DNA from: Ensifer sp. USDA 6670 | GTDB taxonomy: Bacteria; Pseudomonadota; Alphaproteobacteria; Rhizobiales; Rhizobiaceae | Length of the DNA stretch: 64,000 bases | Direction of reading: 5' to 3' | Assembly (NCBI GenBank): GCA_000421085.1 | Contig: ATWE01000003.1 | Span: forward strand, 394,357 to 458,356 | Part shown: positions 31,890 through 40,713 of the stretch, one piece after another | Layout of the letters: every line of letters begins with the position of its first letter | Position numbering within the stretch: position 1 is the first letter of the stretch | The notes under the pieces: model-generated | Database searches by the model: none | The model's input: the letters and a program-made list of their open reading frames with translations, nothing else | Told to the model about the DNA's origin: nothing | Made by a program: the position numbers and the translations under genes

Positions 31890-32909
31890 ATGATCCACCT
31901 TAGAAGTTTCAAGCGCTTGTCCGGAGCCGTGGCCATCGCCGCCGGCGTCCTGACCTCCTTCGCCGCCCAGGCGGAAACCAGCGTCGTCGTGGGCTACCAG
32001 CAGATCGTCGGACCGTTCATCTCGGCGATTGCCGACGGACGTTTCGATGCCGCAGCGAAGGAAGCCGGCTATACGATCGATTGGCGCCAGTTCAGCTCCG
32101 GCGGTGACATTTCGACGGCGCTCGCCTCCGGAAACGTGCCGATCGGCGTCATCGGCTCGACCGGAACGACAGCCGCAGCGTCCCGCGGCGTCGAGCTCGA
32201 ACTCTTCTGGATCCTCGACAATATCGGCAAGTCGGAAGCGCTCGTCGCCCGAGAGGGATCCGGCATCGAAAAGCCGGAAGACCTGAAGGGAAAGAATGTC
32301 GGCGTTCCCTTCGTCTCGACTTCGCACTTCCATCTGCTGGTCGGCCTCGAACAGGTCTGGAAAACCGATCCGAGGGAAGTGAACATCCTCAACATGAAGC
32401 CGCCGCAGATCGTTGCTGCCTGGCAGCGCGGCGATATCGATGCCGCCTATGTCTGGCCGCCGGCGCTATCGGAGCTCCTGAAGAGCGGCAAGGTCATCTC
32501 CGATTCCGAGGCTATCGGCGCGGCGAGCGTGCCGACCTTCGACGGGCTCGTGGCCGACAAGGAATGGGCCGAGGAAAACCCCAAATTCATGGCCGCCTTC
32601 ACCAAGGTGCTCGCGGACGCTTACGCCGATTACAAGGCGAACGGCAGCGGCTGGAAGGCTGACTCGCCGCAGGTCCAGGGCATGGTCAAGCTGATCGGCG
32701 GCGACGCCGAGGGTATCGTCCAGGCTCTGAACCTCCTGTCCTTCCCGACCGCCGACGAACAGGTCTCCGATAAGTGGCTCGGCGGCGGCGCTGTCCGAGC
32801 GCTTGAGGCGAGCGCCAAGTTTCTGGTCGATCAGAAACAGATCGACACCGCGCTCGACGACTACGCGCCCTTCGTCAACAGCGCCTACGCGAAAGAAGTC
32901 TCCAAGTAG
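31890..32909 (+). CDS. tauA: Taurine ABC transporter substrate-binding protein
   Basis: A 339-residue periplasmic binding protein of the SsuA/TauA group. The signal peptide covers residues 1-30 (AIAAGVLTSFAAQA). The mature protein has SVVVGYQQIVGPFISAIADG, IGVIGSTGTTAAASRGVELE, KGKNVGVPFVSTSHFHLLVG near 135 and AAYVWPPALSELLKSGKVI near 185, as in taurine binders. It delivers taurine (2-aminoethanesulfonate) to TauBC. The position divergent from tauR and upstream of tauBC and the taurine degradation genes makes the assignment firm. A short GC hairpin follows the stop codon. Confidence 0.93.
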   Translation: MIHLRSFKRLSGAVAIAAGVLTSFAAQAETSVVVGYQQIVGPFISAIADGRFDAAAKEAGYTIDWRQFSSGGDISTALASGNVPIGVIGSTGTTAAASRGVELELFWILDNIGKSEALVAREGSGIEKPEDLKGKNVGVPFVSTSHFHLLVGLEQVWKTDPREVNILNMKPPQIVAAWQRGDIDAAYVWPPALSELLKSGKVISDSEAIGAASVPTFDGLVADKEWAEENPKFMAAFTKVLADAYADYKANGSGWKADSPQVQGMVKLIGGDAEGIVQALNLLSFPTADEQVSDKWLGGGAVRALEASAKFLVDQKQIDTALDDYAPFVNSAYAKEVSK

Positions 32910-32916
32910 CAGACGA

Positions 32917-32936
32917 CGCGCGCTCCCGCCCGCGCG
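32917..32936 (+). repeat. GC hairpin between tauA and tauB
   Basis: CGCGCG (32917-32922) and CGCGCG (32931-32936) form a 6-bp stem over an 8-base loop just after the tauA stop. It may limit read-through so that the binding protein is made in excess. Confidence 0.35.
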
Positions 32937-32999
32937 CCGTGCGCGGTCAGGAGCGCCGCTGATACCCTCGACACAGCACTTTCCAGGAAGGCCTGCGAC

Positions 33000-33812
33000 A
33001 TGGAAACGCTCAACGTCAGCAATGTCAGTCTGACCTATCCCGGTCTCTATTCGGACCAGGCGGTCATCGCGCTCAAGGGCGTGAATCTCGAAATCAAAAG
33101 CGGCGATTTCGTCGTCGCCCTCGGTGCGTCCGGCTGCGGCAAGACCACGCTCCTCAACCTAATGGCGGGCTTCATGGCGCCGAGCGACGGGGAAATCACG
33201 CTGGGAGACCGCCGCATCACCGGCCCCGGCGCCGACCGTGGGGTCGTCTTCCAGAAGCACGCGCTGCTCCCCTGGCTCAACGTCATCGACAATACCGAGT
33301 TCGGATTGAAGCTCAGGGGTGTCGACAAGGCGACCCGGCGGGACCTGGCGACGAGAAATCTCGCCCTTGTCGGGCTGCAGGATTTCCACCGTCACATGAT
33401 TTATCACCTCTCCGGCGGCATGCAGCAGCGTGTCGGCATCGCCCGCGCGCTCACCTGCGATCCGGCGATGCTGCTCATGGACGAGCCGATGGCTGCGCTC
33501 GACGCGCTGACGCGCGAGACCATCCAGGAATTGCTGCTGGAAGTGTGGCAACTCACCAACAAGATGTTCTTCTTCATCACCCACAGCGTCGAGGAGGCGC
33601 TGTTCCTCGGCTCCAGGCTGATCGTGATGTCGCCCCGTCCGGGCCGCATCACCCATACCTACGAGCTCGATTTCAACAAACGCTTCCTGGAGAACGGCAA
33701 TGCACGCGCAATCAAATCCAGCCGCGACTTCATCGACATGCGTGAAGAAATCCTCGGCATCATCTATGGCGACGAGCTCCAGTCCGGCAACCCGGAGCTC
33801 CTCCATGCTTGA
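33000..33812 (+). CDS. tauB: Taurine ABC transporter ATP-binding protein
   Basis: A 270-residue ABC ATPase. Walker A is [12 protein letters not shown] near residue 39, the Q-loop is at [12 protein letters not shown], the signature is [15 protein letters not shown] near 137 and Walker B is [12 protein letters not shown] followed by the switch His in [10 protein letters not shown]. It energises taurine import with TauC. Its stop codon overlaps the tauC start by 8 bases. The 90-base gap from tauA holds only the hairpin and a ribosome-binding site. The sequence belongs to the TauB/SsuB branch of nitrate/sulfonate/bicarbonate ATPases. Confidence 0.93.
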   Translation: METLNVSNVSLTYPGLYSDQAVIALKGVNLEIKSGDFVVALGASGCGKTTLLNLMAGFMAPSDGEITLGDRRITGPGADRGVVFQKHALLPWLNVIDNTEFGLKLRGVDKATRRDLATRNLALVGLQDFHRHMIYHLSGGMQQRVGIARALTCDPAMLLMDEPMAALDALTRETIQELLLEVWQLTNKMFFFITHSVEEALFLGSRLIVMSPRPGRITHTYELDFNKRFLENGNARAIKSSRDFIDMREEILGIIYGDELQSGNPELLHA

Positions 33813-34632
33813 GGGTGTCGCAAAGAGCAAGCCGGTTCGTCCGGGCAGGATTTACGGTGCGCCGGGCGACGGCATGAGCGGCCACATCAGCCTGCTCACG
33901 GCCCTTGCGTTCATCGCGCTCTGGCTGCTCGTGACCGAAATGGGCTGGATCAAGCCGTTGTTCCTGCCGTCGCCGCTCGCGGTCTGGGACAAGTTCGTGA
34001 TCGCGCTTACGGAAGGGGTCTCGAACTCGACTTTGGCACAGCATACGCTGGCAAGTCTCGGCCGCGTGCTCGGAGCTTTCCTGCTGGCCCTCGTCACGGC
34101 CGTTCCCGTCGGCATCCTCATGGGCGTCAACCGGGTGGTGCGCGGTCTCTTCGACCCGATCATCGAATTCTACCGGCCGCTGCCGCCGCTCGCCTATCTG
34201 CCGTTGATCATCATCTGGCTCGGCATCGGTGAATTCCCGAAAGTGTTCCTGATCTACCTGGCGATCTTCGCGCCGATGGCGATCGCGGCCAGGGCCGGTG
34301 TCCGCTCGGTCTCGACGGAACAGATCCATGCGGCTTACGCGATGGGCGCGACGCGAGCCCAGGTGATCGGACATGTGATCCTGAAGGCTGCCCTCCCGGA
34401 GATATTCACCGGCATGCGTATCGGGATCGGCGTCGGCTGGACCACGCTCGTCGCCGCCGAAATGGTGGCCGCCCATCGTGGCCTCGGCTTCATGGTCCTG
34501 AATGCCGCCGAATATCTCGCCAGCGATACGGTCATCATGGGCATCGTCGTCATCGGTGTCTTCGCCTTCGCCTTCGATCTCATGATCCGCTACCTCGAAA
34601 AGGCGCTCATTCCCTGGAAGGGCAAAGTGTGA
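33805..34632 (+). CDS. tauC: Taurine ABC transporter permease
   Basis: A 275-residue inner-membrane permease with about six membrane spans. The cytosolic coupling loop [30 protein letters not shown] (here as two parts, [14 protein letters not shown] and [14 protein letters not shown]) is typical of the TauC/SsuC group. It starts at ATG 33805 inside the end of tauB, so translation is coupled. Together with TauAB it imports taurine. About 115 bases of gene-free DNA follow before tauX. Confidence 0.93.
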   Translation: MLEGVAKSKPVRPGRIYGAPGDGMSGHISLLTALAFIALWLLVTEMGWIKPLFLPSPLAVWDKFVIALTEGVSNSTLAQHTLASLGRVLGAFLLALVTAVPVGILMGVNRVVRGLFDPIIEFYRPLPPLAYLPLIIIWLGIGEFPKVFLIYLAIFAPMAIAARAGVRSVSTEQIHAAYAMGATRAQVIGHVILKAALPEIFTGMRIGIGVGWTTLVAAEMVAAHRGLGFMVLNAAEYLASDTVIMGIVVIGVFAFAFDLMIRYLEKALIPWKGKV

Positions 34633-34748
34633 CGGCAGCCGCTCGGACCTAGTCGGCCGCCCCGGACAACCTCTTCTCAAGCATTTCAACGAGCCTACGG
34701 CCGCCCGCCCGGCGAAGCCATGCCCTGGCATGAACAAAGGATTTCGAC

Positions 34749-35135
34749 ATGACCGCCGAAGATCTTGCAAAGCTTTTCGACGCCTTCAACAGACACGACA
34801 TCGACAACGTCATGGCCTTTTTCGCCGCCGATTGCGTCTTCAACGCCGTTGCCGGTCCGGAGGCCTGCGGCAAGCGCATCGCCGGCGCCGAGGCGATTGC
34901 CGATGCCTTCTCAGGCGTATGGACGGCAATGCGGGATGCCCATTGGGATCATCACAGCCACTTCGTCCACGGTGATCGCGCCGTCTCCGAGTGGACGTTC
35001 TCGGGGACCAATGCGGACGGCACGCGCATCGTCGCGGAAGGCTGCGATCTCTTCACGCTTCGCGACGGAAAGATCGTCCGCAAGCAGGCGTTCCGAAAGA
35101 ACCGACCGCTCATCGAACCGCAGCCGAGATACTGA
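34749..35135 (+). CDS. tauX: TauX, small subunit of taurine dehydrogenase (SnoaL/NTF2-like)
   Basis: A 128-residue protein with an NTF2/SnoaL-like fold (LAKLFDAFNRHDIDNVMAFF; GAEAIADAFSGVW; DLFTLRDGKIVRKQAFRK). In Paracoccus and Rhodobacter taurine operons a small protein of this size, TauX, is the partner of the flavoprotein TauY in taurine dehydrogenase. The gene lies directly upstream of the tauY-like flavoprotein gene here, separated by two palindromic repeats (35144-35249), so the assignment rests on position and size. It has a Met start preceded by AAAGGA. Alternative: an unrelated SnoaL-like protein, but the context makes TauX more likely. Confidence 0.75.
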   Translation: MTAEDLAKLFDAFNRHDIDNVMAFFAADCVFNAVAGPEACGKRIAGAEAIADAFSGVWTAMRDAHWDHHSHFVHGDRAVSEWTFSGTNADGTRIVAEGCDLFTLRDGKIVRKQAFRKNRPLIEPQPRY

Positions 35136-35143
35136 GAGCCTCC

Positions 35144-35194
35144 AGAGCGGGATGAGGAAAAGCGTACGCGGTTTTCCGCCCCGCATGCCGCTCT
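35144..35194. repeat. Rhizobial palindromic repeat, copy B
   Basis: A REP-like palindrome in which the outer arms AGAGCGG and CCGCTCT enclose GGAAAA and TTTTCC. It is the best preserved copy in the window and lies between tauX and tauY. The following ACTTTGGAATCGATCACG is the usual tail of this rhizobial repeat. Confidence 0.65.
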
Positions 35195-35208
35195 GAACTT
35201 TGGAATCG

Positions 35209-35249
35209 ATCACGTTGATGATTTTGGGTCGATCCAAAATCATCGTGAT
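35209..35249. repeat. Strong hairpin between tauX and tauY
   Basis: ATCACGTTGATGATTTTGG (35209-35227) pairs with CCAAAATCATCGTGAT (35234-35249) except for a three-base bulge. It continues from the palindromic repeat just upstream. It ends 17 bases before tauY, so it could affect tauY translation or act as an attenuator. Confidence 0.55.
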
Positions 35250-35266
35250 TTAGGCAGGATCACGAC

Positions 35267-36667
35267 ATGGAACACCAACTGGCCAGACCGATCGCATCGC
35301 GGAAGCCCTTCGATCCGACCTATGATCCGATCCGCGCGCCCAATCCGGGCGATGGCAAGGACTATGCGCCGACTTATTGGATTGGCACGGCCGGGGCTCC
35401 GCCTGCCGACGACGGGCCCGTTACAGGCGATATGGACGTCGACGTCGCTATCGTCGGCTCCGGATATACCGGGCTCTCCTGCGCGATCCATCTGGCCCAG
35501 GAGCATGGCATCAAGGCGACGGTGCTCGAAGCCAACGGGGTCGCTTGGGGCTGCAGCACACGCAATGGCGGTCAGGCGCAGATCTCCGCCGGCCGGCTCA
35601 AGCGTTCGCAATGGATCGAGCGCTGGGGCGTCGATGTGGCCAAAAGGCTGCATGGCGAAATCAGCGAGGCCTTCGATCTCTTCCGAGACCTGATCCGCTC
35701 GCCCGAAATCGACTGCGACCCTCAGGACGGCGGCCACCTCTATATCGCCCATAGGGACAAGGTGATGCCGGCGCTCGAAGCCGAGTCGCGGCTTCTCAAC
35801 GAGGTTTTCGGCTACCGCTCGCGCATCGTCGGCCGCGATGAGGTCCACCGCGACTTCGTACGCGACGAGGAGGCGAGGGGGGCGATGTACGAACCGGACG
35901 GCATGGGCATCCACGCGGCCAAACTCGCCTTCGGCTATCTCAATCTGGCACGCAAGCTCGGTGCGCGGGTCCACACGGCAAGCCCCGTTCTCGGCTGCGA
36001 CTGGAAGAACGGCGCCTATCATCTGACTACGCCGGGCGGCACCGTTCGTGCGCGCGCCGTCTGCATTGCGACGGCGGGCTATACCTCGCCGGACCTGCAT
36101 ACGCTGACGCGGCACAGGCTGATGCCGATCCTCTCGAACTCGATCGTCACACGCCCGCTGACCGAGGAAGAACGCGCCGAACTGAACTTCAAGACCCGGA
36201 TCCCGCTCACCGATACGCGCACGCTGCGCCACTATTACCGGATGATGCCGGACGGCCGCGTGCAGATCGGCAGCCGCAGCGCCATCACAGGCCGCGACGC
36301 AGTCAACCCCAAACATCTCGATCGGCTGCTCGAAGGGCTCTACCGCAAGTTCCCGATCCTGAAGGGGATCAGGATCGACTACTCCTGGTGGGGCTGGGTC
36401 GATGTCAGCCACGACATGATGCCGCGGATCTTCCGGCCCGATCCGAAGCAGCCGCTGTTCTACGCCATGGGCTATGGCGGCAACGGCGTCATGTATTCCG
36501 CCCAGGCCGGCCGCCGCATGGCCCAGATGGTGGCGGGCAAGGGCGGCGCACTCGATCTGCCGATCTTCACGTCGCCGCTGCCGAGCCATGGCCTGCTCAC
36601 GCCTTTCAGACGCCTCGGCCAGTGGGGCATGTATCGCTGGTACTACCTCAAGGATGAAATTCTCTAG
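35267..36667 (+). CDS. tauY: TauY, large flavoprotein subunit of taurine dehydrogenase
   Basis: A 466-residue FAD-dependent oxidoreductase of the D-amino acid oxidase (DAO) family. The FAD motif is VDVAIVGSGYTGLSCAIHLA at about residue 50, followed by VLEANGVAWGCSTRNGGQA near 85. The C-terminal part contains YSWWGWVDVSHDMMPRIF and MGYGGNGVMYSAQAG, the usual FAD-closing segment. With TauX it oxidises taurine to sulfoacetaldehyde and ammonia, passing electrons to the respiratory chain. It is followed by xsc after 41 bases, so the product feeds the next enzyme directly. A similar protein family, gamma-glutamylputrescine oxidase, is excluded mainly by context. Confidence 0.85.
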   Translation: MEHQLARPIASRKPFDPTYDPIRAPNPGDGKDYAPTYWIGTAGAPPADDGPVTGDMDVDVAIVGSGYTGLSCAIHLAQEHGIKATVLEANGVAWGCSTRNGGQAQISAGRLKRSQWIERWGVDVAKRLHGEISEAFDLFRDLIRSPEIDCDPQDGGHLYIAHRDKVMPALEAESRLLNEVFGYRSRIVGRDEVHRDFVRDEEARGAMYEPDGMGIHAAKLAFGYLNLARKLGARVHTASPVLGCDWKNGAYHLTTPGGTVRARAVCIATAGYTSPDLHTLTRHRLMPILSNSIVTRPLTEEERAELNFKTRIPLTDTRTLRHYYRMMPDGRVQIGSRSAITGRDAVNPKHLDRLLEGLYRKFPILKGIRIDYSWWGWVDVSHDMMPRIFRPDPKQPLFYAMGYGGNGVMYSAQAGRRMAQMVAGKGGALDLPIFTSPLPSHGLLTPFRRLGQWGMYRWYYLKDEIL

Positions 36668-36708
36668 CCGCCCGGTCGGCCTTACCCTCAACGCGAAAGG
36701 AACATGAC

Positions 36709-38484
36709 ATGAAAATGACGACCGAAGAGGCGTTTGTAAAAGTCCTGCAGATGCACGGTATCGAGCATGCGTTCGGGATCATCGGCTCGGCGATGATGCC
36801 CGTATCGGACCTGTTTCCGAAGGCGGGCATCCGCTTCTGGGACTGTGCCCACGAGACCAATGCCGGCATGATGGCCGACGGCTTCAGCCGTGCGACCGGC
36901 ACGATGTCGATGGCGATCGGCCAGAACGGCCCCGGCGTGACCGGTTTCATTACGGCCATGAAGACGGCCTACTGGAACCATACGCCGCTGCTCATGGTCA
37001 CGCCGCAGGCATCCAACAAGACCATCGGCCAGGGCGGCTTCCAGGAAGTCGACCAGATGGCGATGTTCGAAGAGATGGTCTGCTATCAGGAGGAAGTGCG
37101 CGATCCGAGCCGCATTCCCGAAGTCCTCAACCGGGTCATCGAAAAGGCATGGCGCGGTTGTGCACCGGCGCAGATCAACATCCCGCGCGACTTCTGGACG
37201 CATGTGATCGACGTGGACCTGCCGCGCATCGTCCGCTTCGAGCGGCCGGCGGGCGGACCTGCGGCAATCGCCCAAGCCGCGCGGCTGCTTTCGGAAGCGA
37301 AGTTCCCGGTCATTCTCAACGGCGCCGGTGTCGTCATCGGCAACGCCATCCAGGAATCCATGGCACTTGCGGAAAAGCTGGATGCGCCGGTGTGCTGCGG
37401 CTATCAGCACAACGACGCCTTTCCCGGCAGCCACCGGCTATCGGTCGGACCCTTGGGCTACAACGGCTCGAAGGCGGCGATGGAATTGATCAGCAAGGCA
37501 GATGTCGTGTTGGCATTGGGTACGCGGCTCAATCCGTTTTCGACATTGCCGGGCTATGGCATCGACTATTGGCCGAAGGATGCGTCGATCATTCAGGTCG
37601 ACATCAATGCCGACCGGATCGGACTGACCAAGAAGGTGACGGTCGGAATTTGCGGTGACGCGAAACAGGTGGCGCAGCAGATTCTTCAGCAGCTTGCGCC
37701 CGCCGCCGGCGACGCGAACCGCGAGGAACGCAAGGCGCTGGTCCACCAGACACGCTCGGCCTGGCTGCAGCAGCTCTCGTCGATGGATCACGAAGACGAC
37801 GATCCGGGCACGGAGTGGAACGTCGGCGCACGCCAGCGTGAGCCCGATCGCATGTCGCCTCGCCAGGTCTGGCGGGCGATCCAGGCCGTGCTTCCGAAGG
37901 AGGCTATCATCTCCACTGACATCGGCAACAATTGCGCGATCGGCAACGCCTATCCGAGCTTCGAACAGGGCAGGAAATATCTGGCGCCCGGCATGTTCGG
38001 TCCATGCGGCTACGGCTTCCCGTCGATCGTCGGCGCCAAGATCGGCTGCCCGGACGTGCCGGTGGTCGGCTTTGCCGGCGACGGCGCCTTCGGCATCTCG
38101 ATGAACGAGATGACGTCGATCGGCCGCGAGGGCTGGCCGGCGATCACCATGGTGATCTTCCGCAACTACCAGTGGGGAGCGGAGAAGCGGAATACGACGC
38201 TCTGGTACGACAATAATTTCGTCGGCACCGAGCTCAATCCGAACCTGAGCTATGCCAAGGTTGCAGATGGCTGCGGCCTCAAGGGCGTGACGGTCGACAC
38301 GCCGGCCGCCCTTAGCGAGGCGCTTGCAAAGGCGATCGAGGACCAGGCCAAGGGCATCACCACCTTCGTCGAGGTCGTCCTCAACCAGGAACTTGGCGAG
38401 CCCTTCCGGCGCGATGCGATGAAGAAGCCGGTCGCCGTGGCCGGCATCGATCGCGCCGACATGCGGCCGCAGCGATATATGTAA
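36709..38484 (+). CDS. xsc: Sulfoacetaldehyde acetyltransferase
   Basis: A 591-residue thiamine-diphosphate enzyme. It opens with TTEEAFVKVLQMHGIEHAFG. The ThDP/Mg2+ motif GDGAFGISMNEMTSIGREGW begins near residue 461 (VVGFAGDGAFG), and the Xsc-specific GQGGFQEVDQMAMFEEMV is at about 105. It converts sulfoacetaldehyde and phosphate into acetyl phosphate and sulfite in the cytoplasm. Length equals the family norm. It follows tauY and precedes tauZ and pta, the classical order. A perfect 9-bp hairpin lies just after the stop codon. Confidence 0.95.
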   Translation: MKMTTEEAFVKVLQMHGIEHAFGIIGSAMMPVSDLFPKAGIRFWDCAHETNAGMMADGFSRATGTMSMAIGQNGPGVTGFITAMKTAYWNHTPLLMVTPQASNKTIGQGGFQEVDQMAMFEEMVCYQEEVRDPSRIPEVLNRVIEKAWRGCAPAQINIPRDFWTHVIDVDLPRIVRFERPAGGPAAIAQAARLLSEAKFPVILNGAGVVIGNAIQESMALAEKLDAPVCCGYQHNDAFPGSHRLSVGPLGYNGSKAAMELISKADVVLALGTRLNPFSTLPGYGIDYWPKDASIIQVDINADRIGLTKKVTVGICGDAKQVAQQILQQLAPAAGDANREERKALVHQTRSAWLQQLSSMDHEDDDPGTEWNVGARQREPDRMSPRQVWRAIQAVLPKEAIISTDIGNNCAIGNAYPSFEQGRKYLAPGMFGPCGYGFPSIVGAKIGCPDVPVVGFAGDGAFGISMNEMTSIGREGWPAITMVIFRNYQWGAEKRNTTLWYDNNFVGTELNPNLSYAKVADGCGLKGVTVDTPAALSEALAKAIEDQAKGITTFVEVVLNQELGEPFRRDAMKKPVAVAGIDRADMRPQRYM

Positions 38485-38501
38485 GAAGCTCGCGCGACTC
38501 G

Positions 38502-38523
38502 CTCGGCGGCGATGGCCGCCGAG
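38502..38523 (+). repeat. Perfect hairpin after xsc
   Basis: CTCGGCGGC (38502-38510) pairs with GCCGCCGAG (38515-38523) over GATG. No U-tract follows. It may protect the xsc mRNA or reduce read-through into tauZ. Confidence 0.5.
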
Positions 38524-38544
38524 CTTACTCAACGGGAAGAAAAG

Positions 38545-39582
38545 ATGGACGCGATCTCCAAAACCGAGCGACGGAAGCAATCCCTGTCGGCCGTTCTGTC
38601 GACCTACGGACCGGGTCTGCTGGTGACGGCCGCCGTCGCCATGGCTGCCCAGTTCCTGTCGGAGCACTACGGGGCGCCGGCGATGCTGATGGCGCTGCTG
38701 CTGGGGATCGCCTTCCACTTCCTGGCGGAAGAAGGACGCTGCGTCGCGGGCATCGAGCTCTCTGCAAAGCTGGTCTTGAGGATCGGTGTGGCGCTGCTCG
38801 GCATGCGTATCAGCGTCGAGCTTCTGATCGGGCTGGGCGCCGGCACCATTCTGCTGCTCGTCTCGGCGATCGTGGCGACCATCCTGTTCGGTCTCCTGGC
38901 CGCCCGCCTTCTTGGCCGGGGCTGGCGTCTCGCTCTTCTTACCAGCGGCGCGGTCGCCATTTGCGGCGCCTCGGCCGCAATGGCCATCGCCGCCGTGCTG
39001 CCACGAAACGAGTTTTCCGAGCGCAATCTGATCTTCACCGTTCTGTCGGTGACCGTGCTGAGCACGCTTGCCATGATCGGCTATCCGATCGTCGCCGAGT
39101 ATCTCGGTCTTGACGCTCAGGCCACCGGCATCTTTTTCGGCGGCACGATCCATGATGTCGCCCAGGTGGTGGGAGCCGGCTTTTCGGTTTCGCCGGAGGC
39201 GGGCGAGACCGCGACGCTCGTCAAGCTCATCCGCGTGACGATGCTGGCGCCGGTCGTCCTCATCTTTTCGCTGGTCCTGCGCAGCGTTCCGCAGGAGGGC
39301 GCGTCGATCGGAAAGCGCGCGCCGCTCGTCCCGGGCTTCGTCCTGGCGTTCCTCGCTCTTGCGGGCTTCAATTCCGCCGGGCTGGTGCCGGCACTCGCAA
39401 GCGAGGTCGGGATGGAGATCTCGCGATGGGCACTGCTGGCGGGCATCGTCGCCGTCGGCATGAAGACGTCGCTGCGCCGCGTCCTCGAAGTCGGCGGAGA
39501 TGCCGTTGCGCTCGTCGTGGCCGAAACGCTGTTCATCGCCGTCTTCATACTCGCCGGCATGTACTATCTGGGGCACAGTTGA
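38545..39582 (+). CDS. tauZ: TauZ-like membrane protein, YeiH/UPF0324 putative anion exporter
   Basis: A 345-residue integral membrane protein of the YeiH/UPF0324 family with about ten spans. It contains LTSGAVAICGASAAMAIAAVLP near residue 130 and FGGTIHDVAQVVGAGFSVS near 205, the two family signatures. In taurine operons a protein of this kind, TauZ, lies between xsc and pta. Export of sulfite or sulfate made by Xsc has been suggested but, to my knowledge, not proved. I used ATG 38545 with its GGGAAGAAAAG ribosome-binding site; an in-frame start at 38512 would lie in the hairpin. Its stop overlaps the pta start by 1 base. Confidence 0.8.
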   Translation: MDAISKTERRKQSLSAVLSTYGPGLLVTAAVAMAAQFLSEHYGAPAMLMALLLGIAFHFLAEEGRCVAGIELSAKLVLRIGVALLGMRISVELLIGLGAGTILLLVSAIVATILFGLLAARLLGRGWRLALLTSGAVAICGASAAMAIAAVLPRNEFSERNLIFTVLSVTVLSTLAMIGYPIVAEYLGLDAQATGIFFGGTIHDVAQVVGAGFSVSPEAGETATLVKLIRVTMLAPVVLIFSLVLRSVPQEGASIGKRAPLVPGFVLAFLALAGFNSAGLVPALASEVGMEISRWALLAGIVAVGMKTSLRRVLEVGGDAVALVVAETLFIAVFILAGMYYLGHS

Positions 39583-40574
39583 TGAAACCTCTCGATCGCA
39601 TCATCGACGCCGCAAGGAAAGCACCGCGGCACATCGTCCTTCCGGAAGGCGAGGACCCGCGGATCGTCGCCGGCGCCGTGCAGGCGAGGCGGGAAGGGTT
39701 GGCGGAGATAACGCTGATCGGAAACCGTGAGGTGATCACGCAGAGGCTCGCGGCCCTGGACGCGATCCCGCAGGAATTCCGGATCGAGGACCCGGCGTGC
39801 TCGCCGCTTACCGGTGACTTCGCGACCGCCTATCTCGAGCGAAGAAAGAGCAAAGGCGTTGACGAGGCGGCGGCTCGGGCGGCCGTCCTCTCACCGCTGA
39901 CCTTCGCCGCGATGATGGTGCGCGAAGGAATAGCCGACGGGACTGTCGGCGGCGCGGTGGCGACGACCGCAGACACGGTTCGCGCCGCGCTGCAGGTGAT
40001 CGGCAGGGCGCCCGGCGTCGGGCTCGTCTCCAGTTTCTTTCTCATGATGCTCTGCGAGCCCCATCACGCCAGGAAGGGCGCCTTCGTTTTTGCCGATTGC
40101 GGTCTGGTCGTGGACCCGGACGCGGCCGGTCTCGCCGATATCGCGCGCATGTCGGCCAAGTCCTATGAAAAGCTTGCCGGAGAGCGGGCGAAAGTTGCGA
40201 TGCTCTCTTTCTCGACAGGCGGCAGCGCCGCACACGAGCGCGTCTCCAAGGTCGTCGAGGCAACCGGCATGGCGCGGCACGCCGAGCCCGATCTCATCAT
40301 CGACGGCGAATTGCAGTTCGACAGCGCCTTCGTCGAGGCCGTCTGTCTGACGAAGGCGCCGCATTCGGCGCTGCGCGGGGAGGCCAACGTCTTCGTGTTC
40401 CCGAACCTGGACGCGGCCAATATCGGCTACAAGATCGCCCAGCGGATCGGCGGCGCGACGGCGATCGGCCCTATCCTCCAAGGACTTTCACGACCGGCCA
40501 ACGACCTTTCGCGCGGCTGCAGTGCGGCCGACGTCTTCCATATGATTGCCGTCACCGTCGTGCAGGCCGCGTAA
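39582..40574 (+). CDS. pta: Phosphate acetyltransferase
   Basis: A 330-residue phosphotransacetylase of the short type without an N-terminal regulatory domain. Motifs include HIVLPEGEDPRIVAGAVQA at residues 17-35, AVATTADTVRAALQVIG near 130, AMLSFSTGGSAAHERV near 205 and NVFVFPNLDAANIGYKIAQR near 270. It turns the acetyl phosphate made by Xsc into acetyl-CoA for growth, closing the taurine carbon pathway. ATG 39582 overlaps the tauZ stop (TGATG), so the genes are translationally coupled. Confidence 0.93.
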   Translation: MKPLDRIIDAARKAPRHIVLPEGEDPRIVAGAVQARREGLAEITLIGNREVITQRLAALDAIPQEFRIEDPACSPLTGDFATAYLERRKSKGVDEAAARAAVLSPLTFAAMMVREGIADGTVGGAVATTADTVRAALQVIGRAPGVGLVSSFFLMMLCEPHHARKGAFVFADCGLVVDPDAAGLADIARMSAKSYEKLAGERAKVAMLSFSTGGSAAHERVSKVVEATGMARHAEPDLIIDGELQFDSAFVEAVCLTKAPHSALRGEANVFVFPNLDAANIGYKIAQRIGGATAIGPILQGLSRPANDLSRGCSAADVFHMIAVTVVQAA

Positions 40575-40618
40575 CGTCAGTTTCGCCGCGCCCGCCTGTC
40601 TCCCGCTCCACAAAACAT

Positions 40619-40631
40619 CACATATCGCAAA
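40619..40631. promoter_or_regulatory. DeoR-type motif, distal copy
   Basis: On the minus strand TTTGCGATATGTG, a variant of the GTTGC...TGTG motif that also occurs at 40690-40704 and three times at 41501-41535. It lies about 85 bases upstream of the DeoR-family gene start. Confidence 0.4.
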
Positions 40632-40689
40632 TTAATTGGCGGCATCGCAGCCGTTCTGCATCACGTCCGCGACATCTCTTGCGGCGAGC

Positions 40690-40704
40690 CACAAATATTG
40701 CAAC
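40690..40704. promoter_or_regulatory. DeoR-type motif, proximal copy
   Basis: On the minus strand GTTGCAATATTTGTG, ending 9 bases before the regulator's ATG. It matches the repeats beyond the 3' end of the gene. The position suggests autoregulation. Confidence 0.45.
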
Positions 40705-40713
40705 ATTGTCCGC

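Noticed and set aside
37438..39576. Long minus-strand open frame (712 codons) opposite xsc and tauZ
   Set aside because: It is an antisense shadow of two well-supported genes in GC-rich DNA; its translation is low-complexity and charged with no recognisable domain.
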